Part shown: positions 41,994 through 52,688 of the stretch, in pieces
How the letters are laid out: the number at the start of each line of letters is the position of its first letter
Position numbering within the stretch: position 1 is the stretch's first letter
Assembly: GCA_011319805.1 (NCBI GenBank)
Contig: SJRY01000312.1
Coordinates: 62,001 to 126,000, forward strand
Length of the DNA: 64,000 bases
Direction: 5' to 3'
Origin: Macrocybe gigantea
Lineage: Eukaryota; Basidiomycota; Agaricomycetes; Agaricales; Callistosporiaceae
The notes under the pieces: generated by a model
What the model was told of the DNA's origin: nothing
What the model saw: only the letters and a program-made list of their open reading frames with translations
Database searches by the model: none
Translations under genes and position numbers: made by a program

Positions 41994-44711
41994 TCAACAT
42001 TGAGGGAGATGTAAGCTATCTAGCCATTCGGTAGCACAGGCGTCGTTATTCTGGACCACTCGATTCACTGTTTTGCTAAACCTCAGAGAATGTCTCCAGT
42101 TTGAGGGTGTTCGGAGGTTTGCTTTTCCTTGCCTGCACTCCTCTAGGCGGGATAGAAACCACTTCTCACAATCAGCGCTCCAAAAATTAGCCCAAAGGCC
42201 ACAATTTTCCCATATCGAAGGCTTCGGCCACCATGAGGAATCGCTCGTTTGACGACCGCTACCGTGACGTTGACCTTGAATAAAACAATGAGCAGCAGTT
42301 TCCATAGCGTTCGGACACCACATACCAGTGTCGACTTTGTACACGCCACATATGATGTTGATCTCGTCCTCTGTCAATTGGTCATCCCAATAGCCCGGTT
42401 TCTCGTCACCTTCAGATATAACAACTCCCTCGTTGAAGACGGTTGACGATGGGCCGTCGAAAACGTCATCAAAACTCACAACTTCGCGAGCAATGCGTGA
42501 AATCAGGCCACCTGCGAGAAGGGCCGCACGACCCCGAGGCGAACGTAATAATTGATCTCGCACGTCTTCATAGCACCGATACTCAAAGGCCGCTGGTTTA
42601 TGGTCTTTGGGTCGATAGCCTAATCCAGGGCAAGATAAGGGAACAAGGGAAAGTTGTCGTTTGGAGACAGGGGCGGGGCCCCGAGTGCAAGCATTGAAAG
42701 GAATACTTCTGTCAAGCAAGCCAAGCATGATCTCCTCTAGAGTATTCCACCGATGGCGGATGACCTCTAGAACAACAGCAGCACTTTTCAGAAAGACAAA
42801 CGTGGCATCTGAACTTGACGATTTGAGATGAATCATGTAGTACGTGCGAGCATTTGCACTTTTCATCACAGAGATTGCTATTCGGCTTGGCAAATGGTGA
42901 ACGTCAGCGTTGTCTTGGCGAAGATCATGTAACTGTGCTGGAATGGCAGGAATCCTTTGGTTTTCTTGAAGATAGCCGAAGAAACAGCACAAAGAGGTCC
43001 TTATGTCCGATGAGGGATCAGGTTTATTTGCTCTCCATCGCCCATCCCCTAAATACTCTCGAACTACAGACCAGGGGGGAGTGGACGCCGGCGACGACGA
43101 AGGACTTTGAAATGAGAAGCCGTATCTGAAATATGCGGTATCTTCGAGATCCTCTATAAGTATCTGGATTCCTTCGCGTACCCCATCCGCCTCTGAAGGC
43201 GGATATTCGCGCTGAAGGTCAGAAAGTGTGGAATACTCTCCCTCGCGGTGGTCCGAATCGAGATCCTTTGGGAAAAGTTCCTCCGGCAGCGGTAATCCGA
43301 CATCGCTGGAATCAAAAGTGTCGCTAGCAGCCATTGATGACGAATCATCGTCCATACAACTCAAGCGATCCTCATCTGGATCGAACTCAGTGCATAAGTC
43401 CCATTCATTACAAAATGGGTCGTAACGACGTTGACCCGCATGATACACGTCCCAGTAATGTTCGTAATTTTGGCGGCCTGCCGCGCGTCGCACGCGAAAT
43501 CCGTCGACGTCGATCCAGACGAAGACCCTGGCGCCTTTTCTGCCAGGTACTTGGCGCTTTGCAGCATGTTCCTCACGTTTTAAACGGCTCTCCTTCTCTT
43601 GCAAAGTCTCTCGTCCCATCACAGCAAGATTCCTCTTCTCTCTTCGGGCGAAAAAGTCTTTCCAATGCTCGCCTGATCGTTGCCCGGAGAATTTGTCAAC
43701 AGGAGGCAGTTGCTCGGGTATCAGTGATGTCAAGGAATTAGAATTATTCGACGTCTCGATAGAGATAGAGCTAGTGGATGAAGCTGTGCGTTCCGCGATG
43801 AAGCGAGATAGATTCCGTCTCCCAGTCTCAGAGCGGAGAGTCCGCACATGCCATGTTGTCGGTAAAAGTTTAATTATATCTAGAAAACGAGGAGCTCCCT
43901 CCGGTGACTCTGATATTGAACCCCAGCAAAGATAGAGTGGCATATCGATGTGTTCAAAGAGATGAAGCAGGCGCGCAAATTGAAAACCTTGCATATCAAT
44001 GATGCCTCCTACCCTCGGAGCGCTAAAATCGCCGATTACTGAGGCTTCCAATGCAGAAAGCCATGCGGGATGTATTTGAGTCTTCTCCAAAATGCGGCCG
44101 CGCCAGTCGAAATCGGGGTTTTTCGCCTCCCGATCGTTGAGAATGAGGAGCATAAGCGACATGGTGGCCATGATAGGCAGGAAAGCGTCCCGGGAACGCA
44201 TTGCAACAGTGCGTGTAATTGTTGGGCTTGAAAAGGCATACTTGTAACCAAAGCGTTCGGGGAACGCCCAAAAGTGAAACAAATCGGGCAACGAAAGGTA
44301 CGCAAAATCGAGCATGGCAAAAAGAACTGCCCGCAAGTTCCGCTCCAGGGTTACCCATCGAATCCGTAGCCATTCCGCCAATGACCAAGCGCGACCTACG
44401 CGCTCCAGCGGAAACGTGTCAAAGGAAAAATTGAGCCCATCGAATAGCGGCGGTTGAAACGGGTTGTAACGAGGAATAAGGAGCATGTATGGGAGATGTA
44501 GCGGAATCCACTGTAATTGCGGTGGCGGGACGATCCAAGCAGGGTCCGCGAATTGGCGACATGGAATCTCTTTCTGTACGAAAGCTATCCGAGAGCCTTT
44601 GGCGACCGTATACACGTCATCCTCAACAAGGATGTGACTCCCTTCAAGTGCAGAGGCGTAAGGCATATTGTTGAGGAATTTTAGTGGTGGAGGCTGTCTC
44701 GGCACAATCAC
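41994..44711 (-). CDS. large orphan protein, 905 aa
   Basis: An uninterrupted 905-codon frame, unusual here for having no intron. The N-terminal 290 residues are rich in Trp, Phe and Pro (AFPERFGYKYAFSSPTITRT). A basic linker follows (about 335-390, KFSGQRSGEHWKDFFARREK), then a possible globular block (VFVWIDVDGFRVRRA, YWDVYHAGQRRYDP), an acidic Ser/Asp tract and a final 380 residues with many Trp and Cys (ENCGLWANFWSADCEKWF). I know no domain for it. The architecture recalls intronless lineage-specific families in Agaricomycetes. The hydrophobic stretch AFLPIMATMSLMLLIL (about 175-190) is too isolated to claim a membrane protein. The frame is intact, so it is probably expressed. Confidence 0.75.
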   Translation of the reverse strand: MIVPRQPPPLKFLNNMPYASALEGSHILVEDDVYTVAKGSRIAFVQKEIPCRQFADPAWIVPPPQLQWIPLHLPYMLLIPRYNPFQPPLFDGLNFSFDTFPLERVGRAWSLAEWLRIRWVTLERNLRAVLFAMLDFAYLSLPDLFHFWAFPERFGYKYAFSSPTITRTVAMRSRDAFLPIMATMSLMLLILNDREAKNPDFDWRGRILEKTQIHPAWLSALEASVIGDFSAPRVGGIIDMQGFQFARLLHLFEHIDMPLYLCWGSISESPEGAPRFLDIIKLLPTTWHVRTLRSETGRRNLSRFIAERTASSTSSISIETSNNSNSLTSLIPEQLPPVDKFSGQRSGEHWKDFFARREKRNLAVMGRETLQEKESRLKREEHAAKRQVPGRKGARVFVWIDVDGFRVRRAAGRQNYEHYWDVYHAGQRRYDPFCNEWDLCTEFDPDEDRLSCMDDDSSSMAASDTFDSSDVGLPLPEELFPKDLDSDHREGEYSTLSDLQREYPPSEADGVREGIQILIEDLEDTAYFRYGFSFQSPSSSPASTPPWSVVREYLGDGRWRANKPDPSSDIRTSLCCFFGYLQENQRIPAIPAQLHDLRQDNADVHHLPSRIAISVMKSANARTYYMIHLKSSSSDATFVFLKSAAVVLEVIRHRWNTLEEIMLGLLDRSIPFNACTRGPAPVSKRQLSLVPLSCPGLGYRPKDHKPAAFEYRCYEDVRDQLLRSPRGRAALLAGGLISRIAREVVSFDDVFDGPSSTVFNEGVVISEGDEKPGYWDDQLTEDEINIICGVYKVDTGMWCPNAMETAAHCFIQGQRHGSGRQTSDSSWWPKPSIWENCGLWANFWSADCEKWFLSRLEECRQGKANLRTPSNWRHSLRFSKTVNRVVQNNDACATEWLDSLHLPQC

Positions 44712-46485
44712 CCTCCTTTAAAAGATCGTCCCGGCAGTAAAAAAAACGACTTGATTGAAGAAATAGGGCTCCAGAGAGGAGATAGTATCCTTGTCAGCGT
44801 AAAGCGCCGGTAAGGATAGCTTTTGGGAGTCGAAAACATGTACAGCTTGGCTCCGCTCAAAGACGGCAAATGGATCCAAATATTTGTCATCATTTACCTA
44901 AAATGTTTGGTTGTCGAGCGCAACCTACGCTCCTCCCTCCCTCCACTTGCGTCGGCTCAACCAGATGCTTGCCGTTTGGTTGAATCAACTTCCGACTCGC
45001 TACCGACCCGTGTAGATACCCTTCAGCTGCTCGAGCGATTCCGAAGCAAGACCTACCTATCAACTGCAGCCTTTCCGCTGCTCTATTGTTCTGGTTCCCA
45101 ACGACGGTACAAAAGAGCTATTTGTCATTAACTGGGTTGACCCTGATCTGTCTACTCCATTTCTCATTGTAATTCGACAGAATGGGGCGACGATGGTGCC
45201 AGCACTGAGTTATTCAAGTGGGTAGATCTTGACTTATCTGTTCTTCATTGCTCATAATCAGTTGATGGAAGGAGGTTACGACGAAGCCAATACGTCCGTC
45301 AAGGAACAATTGGCTTCTCCCTTATGCTGGTTACGGCCTTTGTCTGCGATGGACGCCGCTGTTGCATTGCCTGTCAACATGAAGATCTATACATGCATAT
45401 ATAACCATATAACCGCCTTCTTCGCACATTCTCTCCATCATACCATGGTAAATCGACGCCGATATCTTTCTCCTCTTAAGGTACATCTTCTTCTTGTTGA
45501 CATATGCCAGCGCGTGCTCATCAGCAACAAATAGCGCACTCGCAGCGTCTTTCTCAGGAGTCGTCTGTACTCTTCTCGTAATACCAATCCTATCAACGTT
45601 TTGGTCCACACCCATTCACTGGTTTCTTGCCCTTCGGGTTCACGATATCCGTGTGTCGAAGATGTCCTAGATGACACACCGATACAGAGTCATGTTCATG
45701 ACTTCTTCCTTCGCATCACTGTTCGGCAATGCACTTCTCTCTTTTGTGTTTTCTTCAAGCAACACGTTAGACTTCCTCATAATGGATTGCTTGGTATACA
45801 AGGTGATCTAGTCATAATGCGAGCATCGGTGCGGCACCAGGGATCACTTGTCAATCTCAGACCATCCGATGTGCGACTCCTTGACAGTAAACTGCCAAGG
45901 TAAATTTGCAAATATCAGAAATTATGATTTTTTGACAGTCTCAATGTCAGGATCATGCCATGGATTCGTCGCTTTCAAGGTCGACATCGTACTCCTCTTC
46001 CTGTGGAACTGGCAGTATGAACTAAGGGATCAGTAATCTGATTGTATAATCTTCATTACAATATCACAATCGTCTCTTTCCATTCTGGCTAAACCTTGTG
46101 GTGGATATACCCTCATTACCATGTACCTCTCCTTTCTGTGCCAAGGACATACTGACCTTACGGAGAAGGTTACGCTGTGTCGTCTACCCTTAGATCAAAT
46201 GATGCCAAGATTGGAACAAAAGGACAATAATTCGGTTCCCTTCCTTGGATTGCATCGGGCTCTGAATACCAAACAATAGAAACAACAACTGAGGGGAATA
46301 TAATATTTGCCCTTGCGCTGCATTCCTCCTCAGACGTGGCCTGGTGCCATTGCAATTGCCATCTTTCATTGACTTAAACCCTTGCTCCGACTTTGTGCTT
46401 TCTCTAATTCTAGAACCACACTCCTTACACTTCACGCTTTAACTTCTGACGAACTTCTTCAACCTTTCAAGACTTTCACGATTCC
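44712..46485. other. no supported gene
   Basis: Scraps at 44930-45220 look weakly coding in two frames (LVPNDGTKELFVINWVDPDL; ACRLVESTSDSLPTRVDTL). They could be a decayed gene or unresolved exons. The rest shows no gene. Confidence 0.35.
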
Positions 46486-48526
46486 ATGTCGCAGTCCAAT
46501 GATTCCGAGCTACTTATACCGGAAGAGGCAGCAGGAATGCCACCGCATTCTGATAGCCGTGCTGGACAAGAGCTTATACTATATAAACGTGGGCAAGTGC
46601 CTGAGGTATGTTGCACTTATTCGTCAGCCGACATATCTGATCTCCGCTCAGGAAACGGAATTTACCTTCCGAAAACATGTTGCCGTAGCAGGCCCTAGTC
46701 GCATTCAGATGGATAACGTGTGTTTGTGCCTTTTTTCATATGCAACTAAATTAGTCACATTTCTTTACCAGCTACGCGAAAGTTTGCGCATTTCCAAAGA
46801 AAAACATGTCCTACACTCTGCGCAACAAAGGGTCGAGAAGAGCGCCATACAACAGAGCCTACATGTCTTGTATGCTGAGCTGGAGTTGAAGAAGGCAGAA
46901 TGCAAAGCGATGACGGAAAGCTTGAAAGCCGCCGAGGCTCGCCATCAGCAGGAGATACAGAACCTCAAGAATGAATTTATCCAACAAAACACTGATACCG
47001 AGAAACAAATGATCGACCACATCTACCAGTCAGAAAATGAGGTTGACCGCTTGCGCTCTGCTTACCAGGCACTAGTAAGGTTCATGTTCTCGTCCGAAAT
47101 GATGATGCTAACATCTGTCTAAGGAGGAGGACAGGGCACGAGTGGAATCGCAAGCAAAGAAGGCTCTGGTGTGTACTCTGTGACTATAATATCCCCAATT
47201 TTTGCCTCATAGAGCTACAGGAAGAAGTAGAAATGCTGCGTGTTGACCATGAGTGTACAATGGCGAGTTTTATTGGCCTATTGCAATGTTGTTGCTAATG
47301 CATGCATCTAGTCTGACCGGGATAATGAAATCCTTCTGTTGCGGAAACACCTCGAGACCGTATGTCACTTTTTTTACTATGTGCCAACATTTTAAATCAG
47401 CGATAGAGGTCATCCCGCCCAGCTCCAACGACGATAGTGGGGCAGGAGACCCCAACAAAGCTATCTCACTCCCGGATATCAGGGAGCCGATCTCGCCTTC
47501 TGGGCATCCTGCAGAATCCAGGACCATCCCTTGGAATCGTTCCTCTACAGCCCTCTTCCACACCTCCCCAGTCACCCCGCGCTCCTGAAAACTCTATGCC
47601 AACTTCAGTACCCTTGCAACCTAATGCTGCAGCATCTCCTAACGCTGCTCGGCCACATCCGCCTTTGGGTGCTGAACAGACACTTTCACCCGAGATCATC
47701 ACGTTAGCATTTCAGGAAGCCCTGAAGAAGCTTGCGGTTCAACAGGTGGAAGTTTCCGGCGGTCTGCGGAGGAGGAGGGCCGCGACCGGGATAGCTGCGA
47801 AGCGAAATCAAATCAAAGCACAACAAGCTACTATACCAACGGTGGTTGATAGGGAGTGGAAAGTATGTACCCTTATCCACTAATTTTGAGTTCAGATCTG
47901 AGGTGACATTCTTAAGGATACCGTTAGGCGACGATGGCGCGCTATTCACGATAAGCCTACCGCTGAAGATTTCATCGATTACATACCGGCTCCATTAGAA
48001 TCCGTAACGGCTTGTGAAGTGGGTGCTGAAGTCCCACCTGCGACTTCTCAACTTGATTTCCATGCCGGCTATCAAGGTCGCCGCCGGAACAAGATCATCA
48101 TCCAAAGGATCTACGATGACATGCTCCACGATCGCCATGATGAAGGTGGTTGGGGGCTTCCAGATGTTTCGGAAGGCTATCTTCAAGGCCTGTTATTTTT
48201 CCAGCTCGAGCGGTCCCGAGAAGCTTGGGCTCGGGCTCAACCTAAGTTTTTGACTGGAGCTCTGAGAGTTGAAACGAATGCCGAGGCTGCCAAGCGCATC
48301 GTCGGGTACACTACTCAACGTCAAATAGCTGTAAGCTCCCGATCCCGGCGTCAACGTGTGAGTTCCATCCCTTTCCATAGTGTCCTCCTTTTCATGACAG
48401 CTGCAGAAATATGATAAACGAGTGAAGACCGTCGAAGAAGTTATCACGATCAAGACGGGCCAGGCTGCACCTGATCTTGAGGCTTGGAAGTATTTTCGCA
48501 ACATGTTACAACATCACTCGCCCTAG
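46486..48526 (+). CDS. coiled-coil protein of an Agaricomycetes-specific family
   Basis: A multi-exon gene starting MSQSNDSELLIPEE (46486-46605). A long coiled coil follows (KEKHVLHSAQQRVEKSAIQQ to DRLRSAYQAL, about 46770-47075), then small exons, a Ser/Pro-rich linker (47410-47870), and a conserved C-terminal region (47925-48526). That region contains IIIQRIYDDMLHD, WARAQPKFLTGALR, KYDKRVKTVEEVI and APDLEAWKYFRNML and ends at the TAG at 48524. The pattern of coiled coil, linker, ..ARxVWxxAQPK.. and a terminal W..L-rich motif recurs in a large uncharacterised family in mushroom genomes. The function is unknown. The Ser/Pro linker changes frame near 47500 without a clear intron, so either a short intron is unrecognised or the gene has an indel. 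Confidence 0.6.
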
Positions 48527-49531
48527 TCCTTGTACCATTGTTCGATATATACGCTGCCTATGTGTGCATTACGATGCAAATTGTGCTGTAAACGACGAAC
48601 AGAGCGTCACAGCTTGCCGACGTTCCAATCAAACACCAACAAATAACATCAAGCTCGTAGTGCAAACATCGTCAGTGCCAGTTCATGCACTGACTTCCAC
48701 ATCCATCTACTGTACGATGCTTGCGTCGTGCAGAAGATATCTGTGCTTTTCTTCGGTAGCTTATCCTGGTACCGGAATCCTGTCCTTGGTCTGGTTGCGA
48801 TGACGGCGAAGAATTATTGTACGTTGCATTGTGGTCTCTTTGTCTGCTATAGTACTCATCGGCTTGTGGCCAGCTCGACACTGGCCAGTGCTTTGCGCCG
48901 TCCAGTGTCTCCTCACTACATATTCTCCTCTTATCCGACGGCTTCTACATCGTCCGTCCCGTTGCTGAAGGGGATACTATACGTCTTCACTCTTGGTTAC
49001 CATGTCTTTTCCTGCCTACGACGACGATTTGAACTCGATAGAAGCTATTCCCTATTCTGGGATCCGAACATGATGAGGAGTGATGACAATGTTGTCATTC
49101 CTGACAATGAGGATGTCGTAGGTTTCTATTCCTTACGGACTGTCCGACGCATGGTGGTGCCTTCTGACATACTCCTACAAACAGGTCCGAATTCCTGTCA
49201 TACCATCGTTCAGGAGGAGAGGCCGCCGATGATAACTCGGACGACTATGACGGTCAAACAGGGCAAGGGCATCGACGACGATGTATGTTAGTGAGCTTTT
49301 GCTGGCGTCACGCCGCGGCCAAGAATTGCAGCCAATAGGCCTCGTGCTTCTCATCCATTGGCGCAAACGATGGTTCCTTCTCCTGGCACGTCAGATTCAG
49401 GATCTTCTCCAGATCCAGGGGACGCTGCTCAACAGACACGCATGCAGTGAACCACGCCTAACAATCTTTCGCCATACGATGGTGCCGCTGATCGCGCGTC
49501 ATTTGTCTCCACTGCGTCCTCGCACGACCTG
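48527..49531. other. repeat-bearing intergenic region
   Basis: Long frames in this stretch (for example 48728-49291) lack family features. 48876-48985 is related to 50321-50477 (GACACTGGCCAGTGCTTTG at the start, ACTATACGT at the end). The end of the stretch may hold 5' exons of the coiled-coil gene that follows. Confidence 0.4.
48876..48985 (+). repeat. dispersed direct repeat, copy 1
   Basis: Shares blocks in order with 50321-50477: GACACTGGCCAGTGCTTTG, GTCCAGTGTCTCC, CATCGTCCG and ACTATACGT. The two copies bracket the coiled-coil frame. Confidence 0.55.
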
Positions 49532-50275
49532 ATGACTCACCACCGCGTGAACACGTCGCTCGACCCCGCCATGGGGTTTGGTGCAGGGACACTCGGACAT
49601 GGCGTGGGCCGCTTCAATGCTGGAAGGCTCAACAATTACCTGCACGGCTTGAACCGGCGACTTCAAGAGGCGAATGAGATTCTGTTGGAATGGTTGCGCA
49701 AGCTAGAAGAGGAGAAGAAGGCTAATACCATGGCCAGCACGCCTTCGGTTTCAAGCAATCAGAGTGTTAGGCGGTTGAGTGGTGGCTCGAATAGGTGTGT
49801 CAGTGTTGGAGGAACGGCACTAGGTAATGTGGGGGAGGACGTCGGAGGCGAAAAATGGGTCGAAGAAAAGGCGAGCCTAGAGGAAATGTTGGACCACGTC
49901 AAGGAAGAACTCGCCAAGTGTTCCCGGGACAGAGAAGATGCAGAAGATGCCCTTCGGAAAGAGAAAGACGAGAGGGCAAGAGACAAGGAACGGTGGAAAG
50001 ATCGCATGGCAGAGGTCGAGCAGGGTGTCAGCGCGATCATTAAGGAGTTGGAGAATAAGGCTGAGGCGGCGGAGAGGAAGGCGAAAGACTCCGACTCGAC
50101 AGCTCGCGCTGCATCAGGGAGGTCGAAGGGCAGGTGGAGGCGTTGGAGGAAGAGCGCGCGCTTGCTGTCGAGAGAGCTGACAAGGCCGAACAAGCTCTTG
50201 CGAGTGGAAAAGAGCTTGGAGAAGAGCTCAAGTCGTCCAATGAACGTATCACACAGCTGATGGGCGATCTCAGGA
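49532..50275 (+). pseudogene. coiled-coil protein gene, frameshifted
   Basis: From 49532 the frame reads GAGTLGHGVGRFNAGRLNNY, then a strong heptad coiled coil (NRRLQEANEILLEWLRKLEE; CSRDREDAEDALRKEKDERA) to about 50105. The coil continues in another frame (ALEEERALAVERADKAEQAL, to about 50275) after a one-base shift near 50105, with no splice site. The leader and long coil suggest a cytoskeletal or spindle-pole type protein (inference). The 3' end merges into the repeat at 50321, so the gene is truncated. Some upstream exons may lie in 49330-49530. Confidence 0.5.
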
Positions 50276-50320
50276 AAGCAAGCTCGACTCTTTCTCAAGG
50301 ATGGTGCCCACCACCGACAT

Positions 50321-50477
50321 TGACACTGGCCAGTGCTTTGTGCTGTCCAGTGTCTCCGTCTCATCGGCAGTCTCATCTTCTCGCCAACGACATGGCCTCC
50401 ACATCGTCCGCTCGTGCAGTTCTTTTGTTTCTAAATGCCTCGAGGCATTCTGTTGTCAAAGGGGACACTATACGTAT
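50321..50477 (+). repeat. dispersed direct repeat, copy 2
   Basis: Partner of 48876-48985, about 50 bp longer through internal insertions. Confidence 0.55.
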
Positions 50478-51282
50478 GTTTCAGTTCTAAGTCTTGTAGC
50501 CCCGCCGACTAACTATGTTTTGTAGAGATACAGAAATAGATCCTTATAGAGGATGACGACATAATTTGGGCACAAGATATATACCCCTAACGGATGCAAT
50601 TGGCCGCTCCTCACTCTCTGTTGTCTGTCTCATCGAAGCTCGCCTGCCCCAATGGTTTGCATCATAGGACTTTCGATGGCACAATCCTCATCGCCCAGCC
50701 TCGTTCCTAGCATACATCAGTACATCCTTCTCCCTGCCTTCCCCGCTCACATTCTTCTCCGGACTGCCCTGCTAAAGCCATGCCTTCTGCATCTCTTTGC
50801 TGGCCTTATATATGCCTTTACCTCTCCGTTGGGATGGGGCGGCAGGTCCACATACCCTTCCCCCCTGTCTTACTCGTATCCACCTTCCTGTCTCCTTGCA
50901 CGCGCCGTATCTGGGCATGAGCCTCTGCGCCCTTCCACTCCTCGTCTGTTCGACGCAATGTCTTCTCCGTCCTATGCGAGGCCACTCGCATACTGCCGGT
51001 CGTTTTGCCTCCCTTTGGTGTGTGTCCCGATGCAGCCTTTCCAGCCCAACTTCCGCACCAGGCCAGTCCTTGCCTACGACTGGGGGCACAGGTCCACTGA
51101 CAATGACGAGGTTTTCCCGGCGTACTGTGTGTAGTCAGCACGCTTCATCCACAGCAACGAGAGGCGGTCAGTAGCGGCGTGGCCCCGATCATGTAGTATC
51201 CAGTGAAAGGCATCCAGGCACTTGGTTTCATATCCGATGTGCCACCTCCATAACGCATCCTAGTAGGCTACCAGTCATCGAC
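50478..51282. other. no supported gene
   Basis: Pro/Ser-rich frames on both strands overlap. C/T-rich composition explains their length. It may contain the promoter of the following decayed gene. Confidence 0.4.
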
Positions 51283-52688
51283 TGAGGTCGGACTACGAAC
51301 GGACGCCTCGGGCGACTTTTCCATTTCCATCCTCAACAGTATCCAGAATGCGAGCACAGCGGCCAAGGTCATATCCGTACAACCGAAACCGCGGCAACCC
51401 TTCGACTACGTGAAATTGTCCGAGTTCACAGGCCGTCAGCTGTCTGTGGCGACTCCCCTGTACCTCGCGACGTTGGGCGGCGCTGGGGTCGTTCGCGCCC
51501 AAGAAGAGCTTTGATGCGCTGTTTGTCGGCCTAGGCCGGCGGGGACGAACCTGGGCGTACGGAACGATCATCACGATGCGGGAACTCTGAACGCCGAGGA
51601 CATCGATCGACCGATTGTTGAAGTTCATGTTTTCTGAGATGACAGGAACATTACGCGGGTGTACATCGTGTACATCCCTCCCTTTCTCACTTCCGATCCC
51701 AGTCGGGGGAGCGCCTAGCAACGATGGAAAGGGCCCTACGTCGAGCCCCGATGAGCCAGCACCAACCGCCGCCCCTTCGAAACCGGCGAACAATGGCGGC
51801 GGCATCATACTCCCCGTTACTTCGGGCGTGTTGGGTATAACCTCAGTCCTGACAAACGTCCTTCCTTTGCCTACGGGTCTGTCCTCCATCGTGAGCAGTG
51901 TGCTTTCGCCTGTCATCCGCAGAAGACGAGGGATCCACGCCTGTCGCAGGTGGTGAAGTTCGTCCCGATCTACGGAGCCAAGTTATCTTACATTGACTAT
52001 CCATACAGGCACTCAAGAGAAGACGACAAGTTCTAATACAGCAGCTAATATCCCTTCTGAGCGTCGCCAGCGGAAACCGAGAAGCCCGAAAGTGAAGTTG
52101 CCCCGCAACCTAAGGACACCGACGATAAAAGTGAGCGCCCAGCTTTTCGCGTTATTCTTGCTTTTGATTCCCAAAATCGTCAACGAAGCTTTGAAGGTAG
52201 TGGACGTCCGAACCACTGTGGCTCCGCGACCGACCACGATCAGACCAGCATCCTCAATTTCGCGCAATGTTGAACACTCAGAGCCAGCAACCGCCATACA
52301 GATATCAACCTCTGCGGCTTCCTCAGGTTCTACTGTTTTGGTGGAACCCACCTCGGCTCCGAGCACCGCCGTGACTGCAACAAACGTGGGCTCTTTGACG
52401 AGCAGTTCTACGGATCCTCTGCCGAGCACCTCCGTCGTGTCCGACCTTCCCTCAGACAGCTCGCTCATTGTACCGCAACCAAGCTCAAGCCCAGTTGGAG
52501 GTGGTCCAGGACTCATCGGTCTCCCGCTCCCAACGATCCTTCCGACCATCCTCCCTTCGGTGGTATTGCCGTTACCTTCTTTGCCCCTTCCTGAACTTCC
52601 TCCGTCTATTCTTCCTATTTCCAAGGCCGCCTCATTCGAGGAACCCGACACTACGGATGATAGCGCGCATACCTTGCTTGAGAGATGA
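51283..52688 (+). pseudogene. Ser/Thr/Pro-rich protein gene, probably decayed
   Basis: Coding-like plus-strand blocks follow one another. The first is DFSISILNSIQNASTAAKVI to a stop near 51513. It is followed by VRNDHHDAGTLNAEDIDRPI (about 51550-51620), GGGIILPVTSGVLGITSVLT (about 51690-51930) and a 231-codon frame (51993-52688) that is Ser/Thr/Pro-rich and ends with Leu/Pro repeats (LPSVVLPLPSLPLPELPPS). Low-complexity Ser/Thr/Pro sequence is typical of glycosylated cell-surface proteins. No signal peptide is visible. The frames can be linked only through uncertain splices, so I call it decayed. Long minus-strand frames are treated as shadows. Confidence 0.35.

Noticed and set aside
50652..51174. 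160- and 125-codon plus frames
   Set aside because: C/T-rich DNA with frames open on both strands and only Pro/Ser/Leu low complexity.
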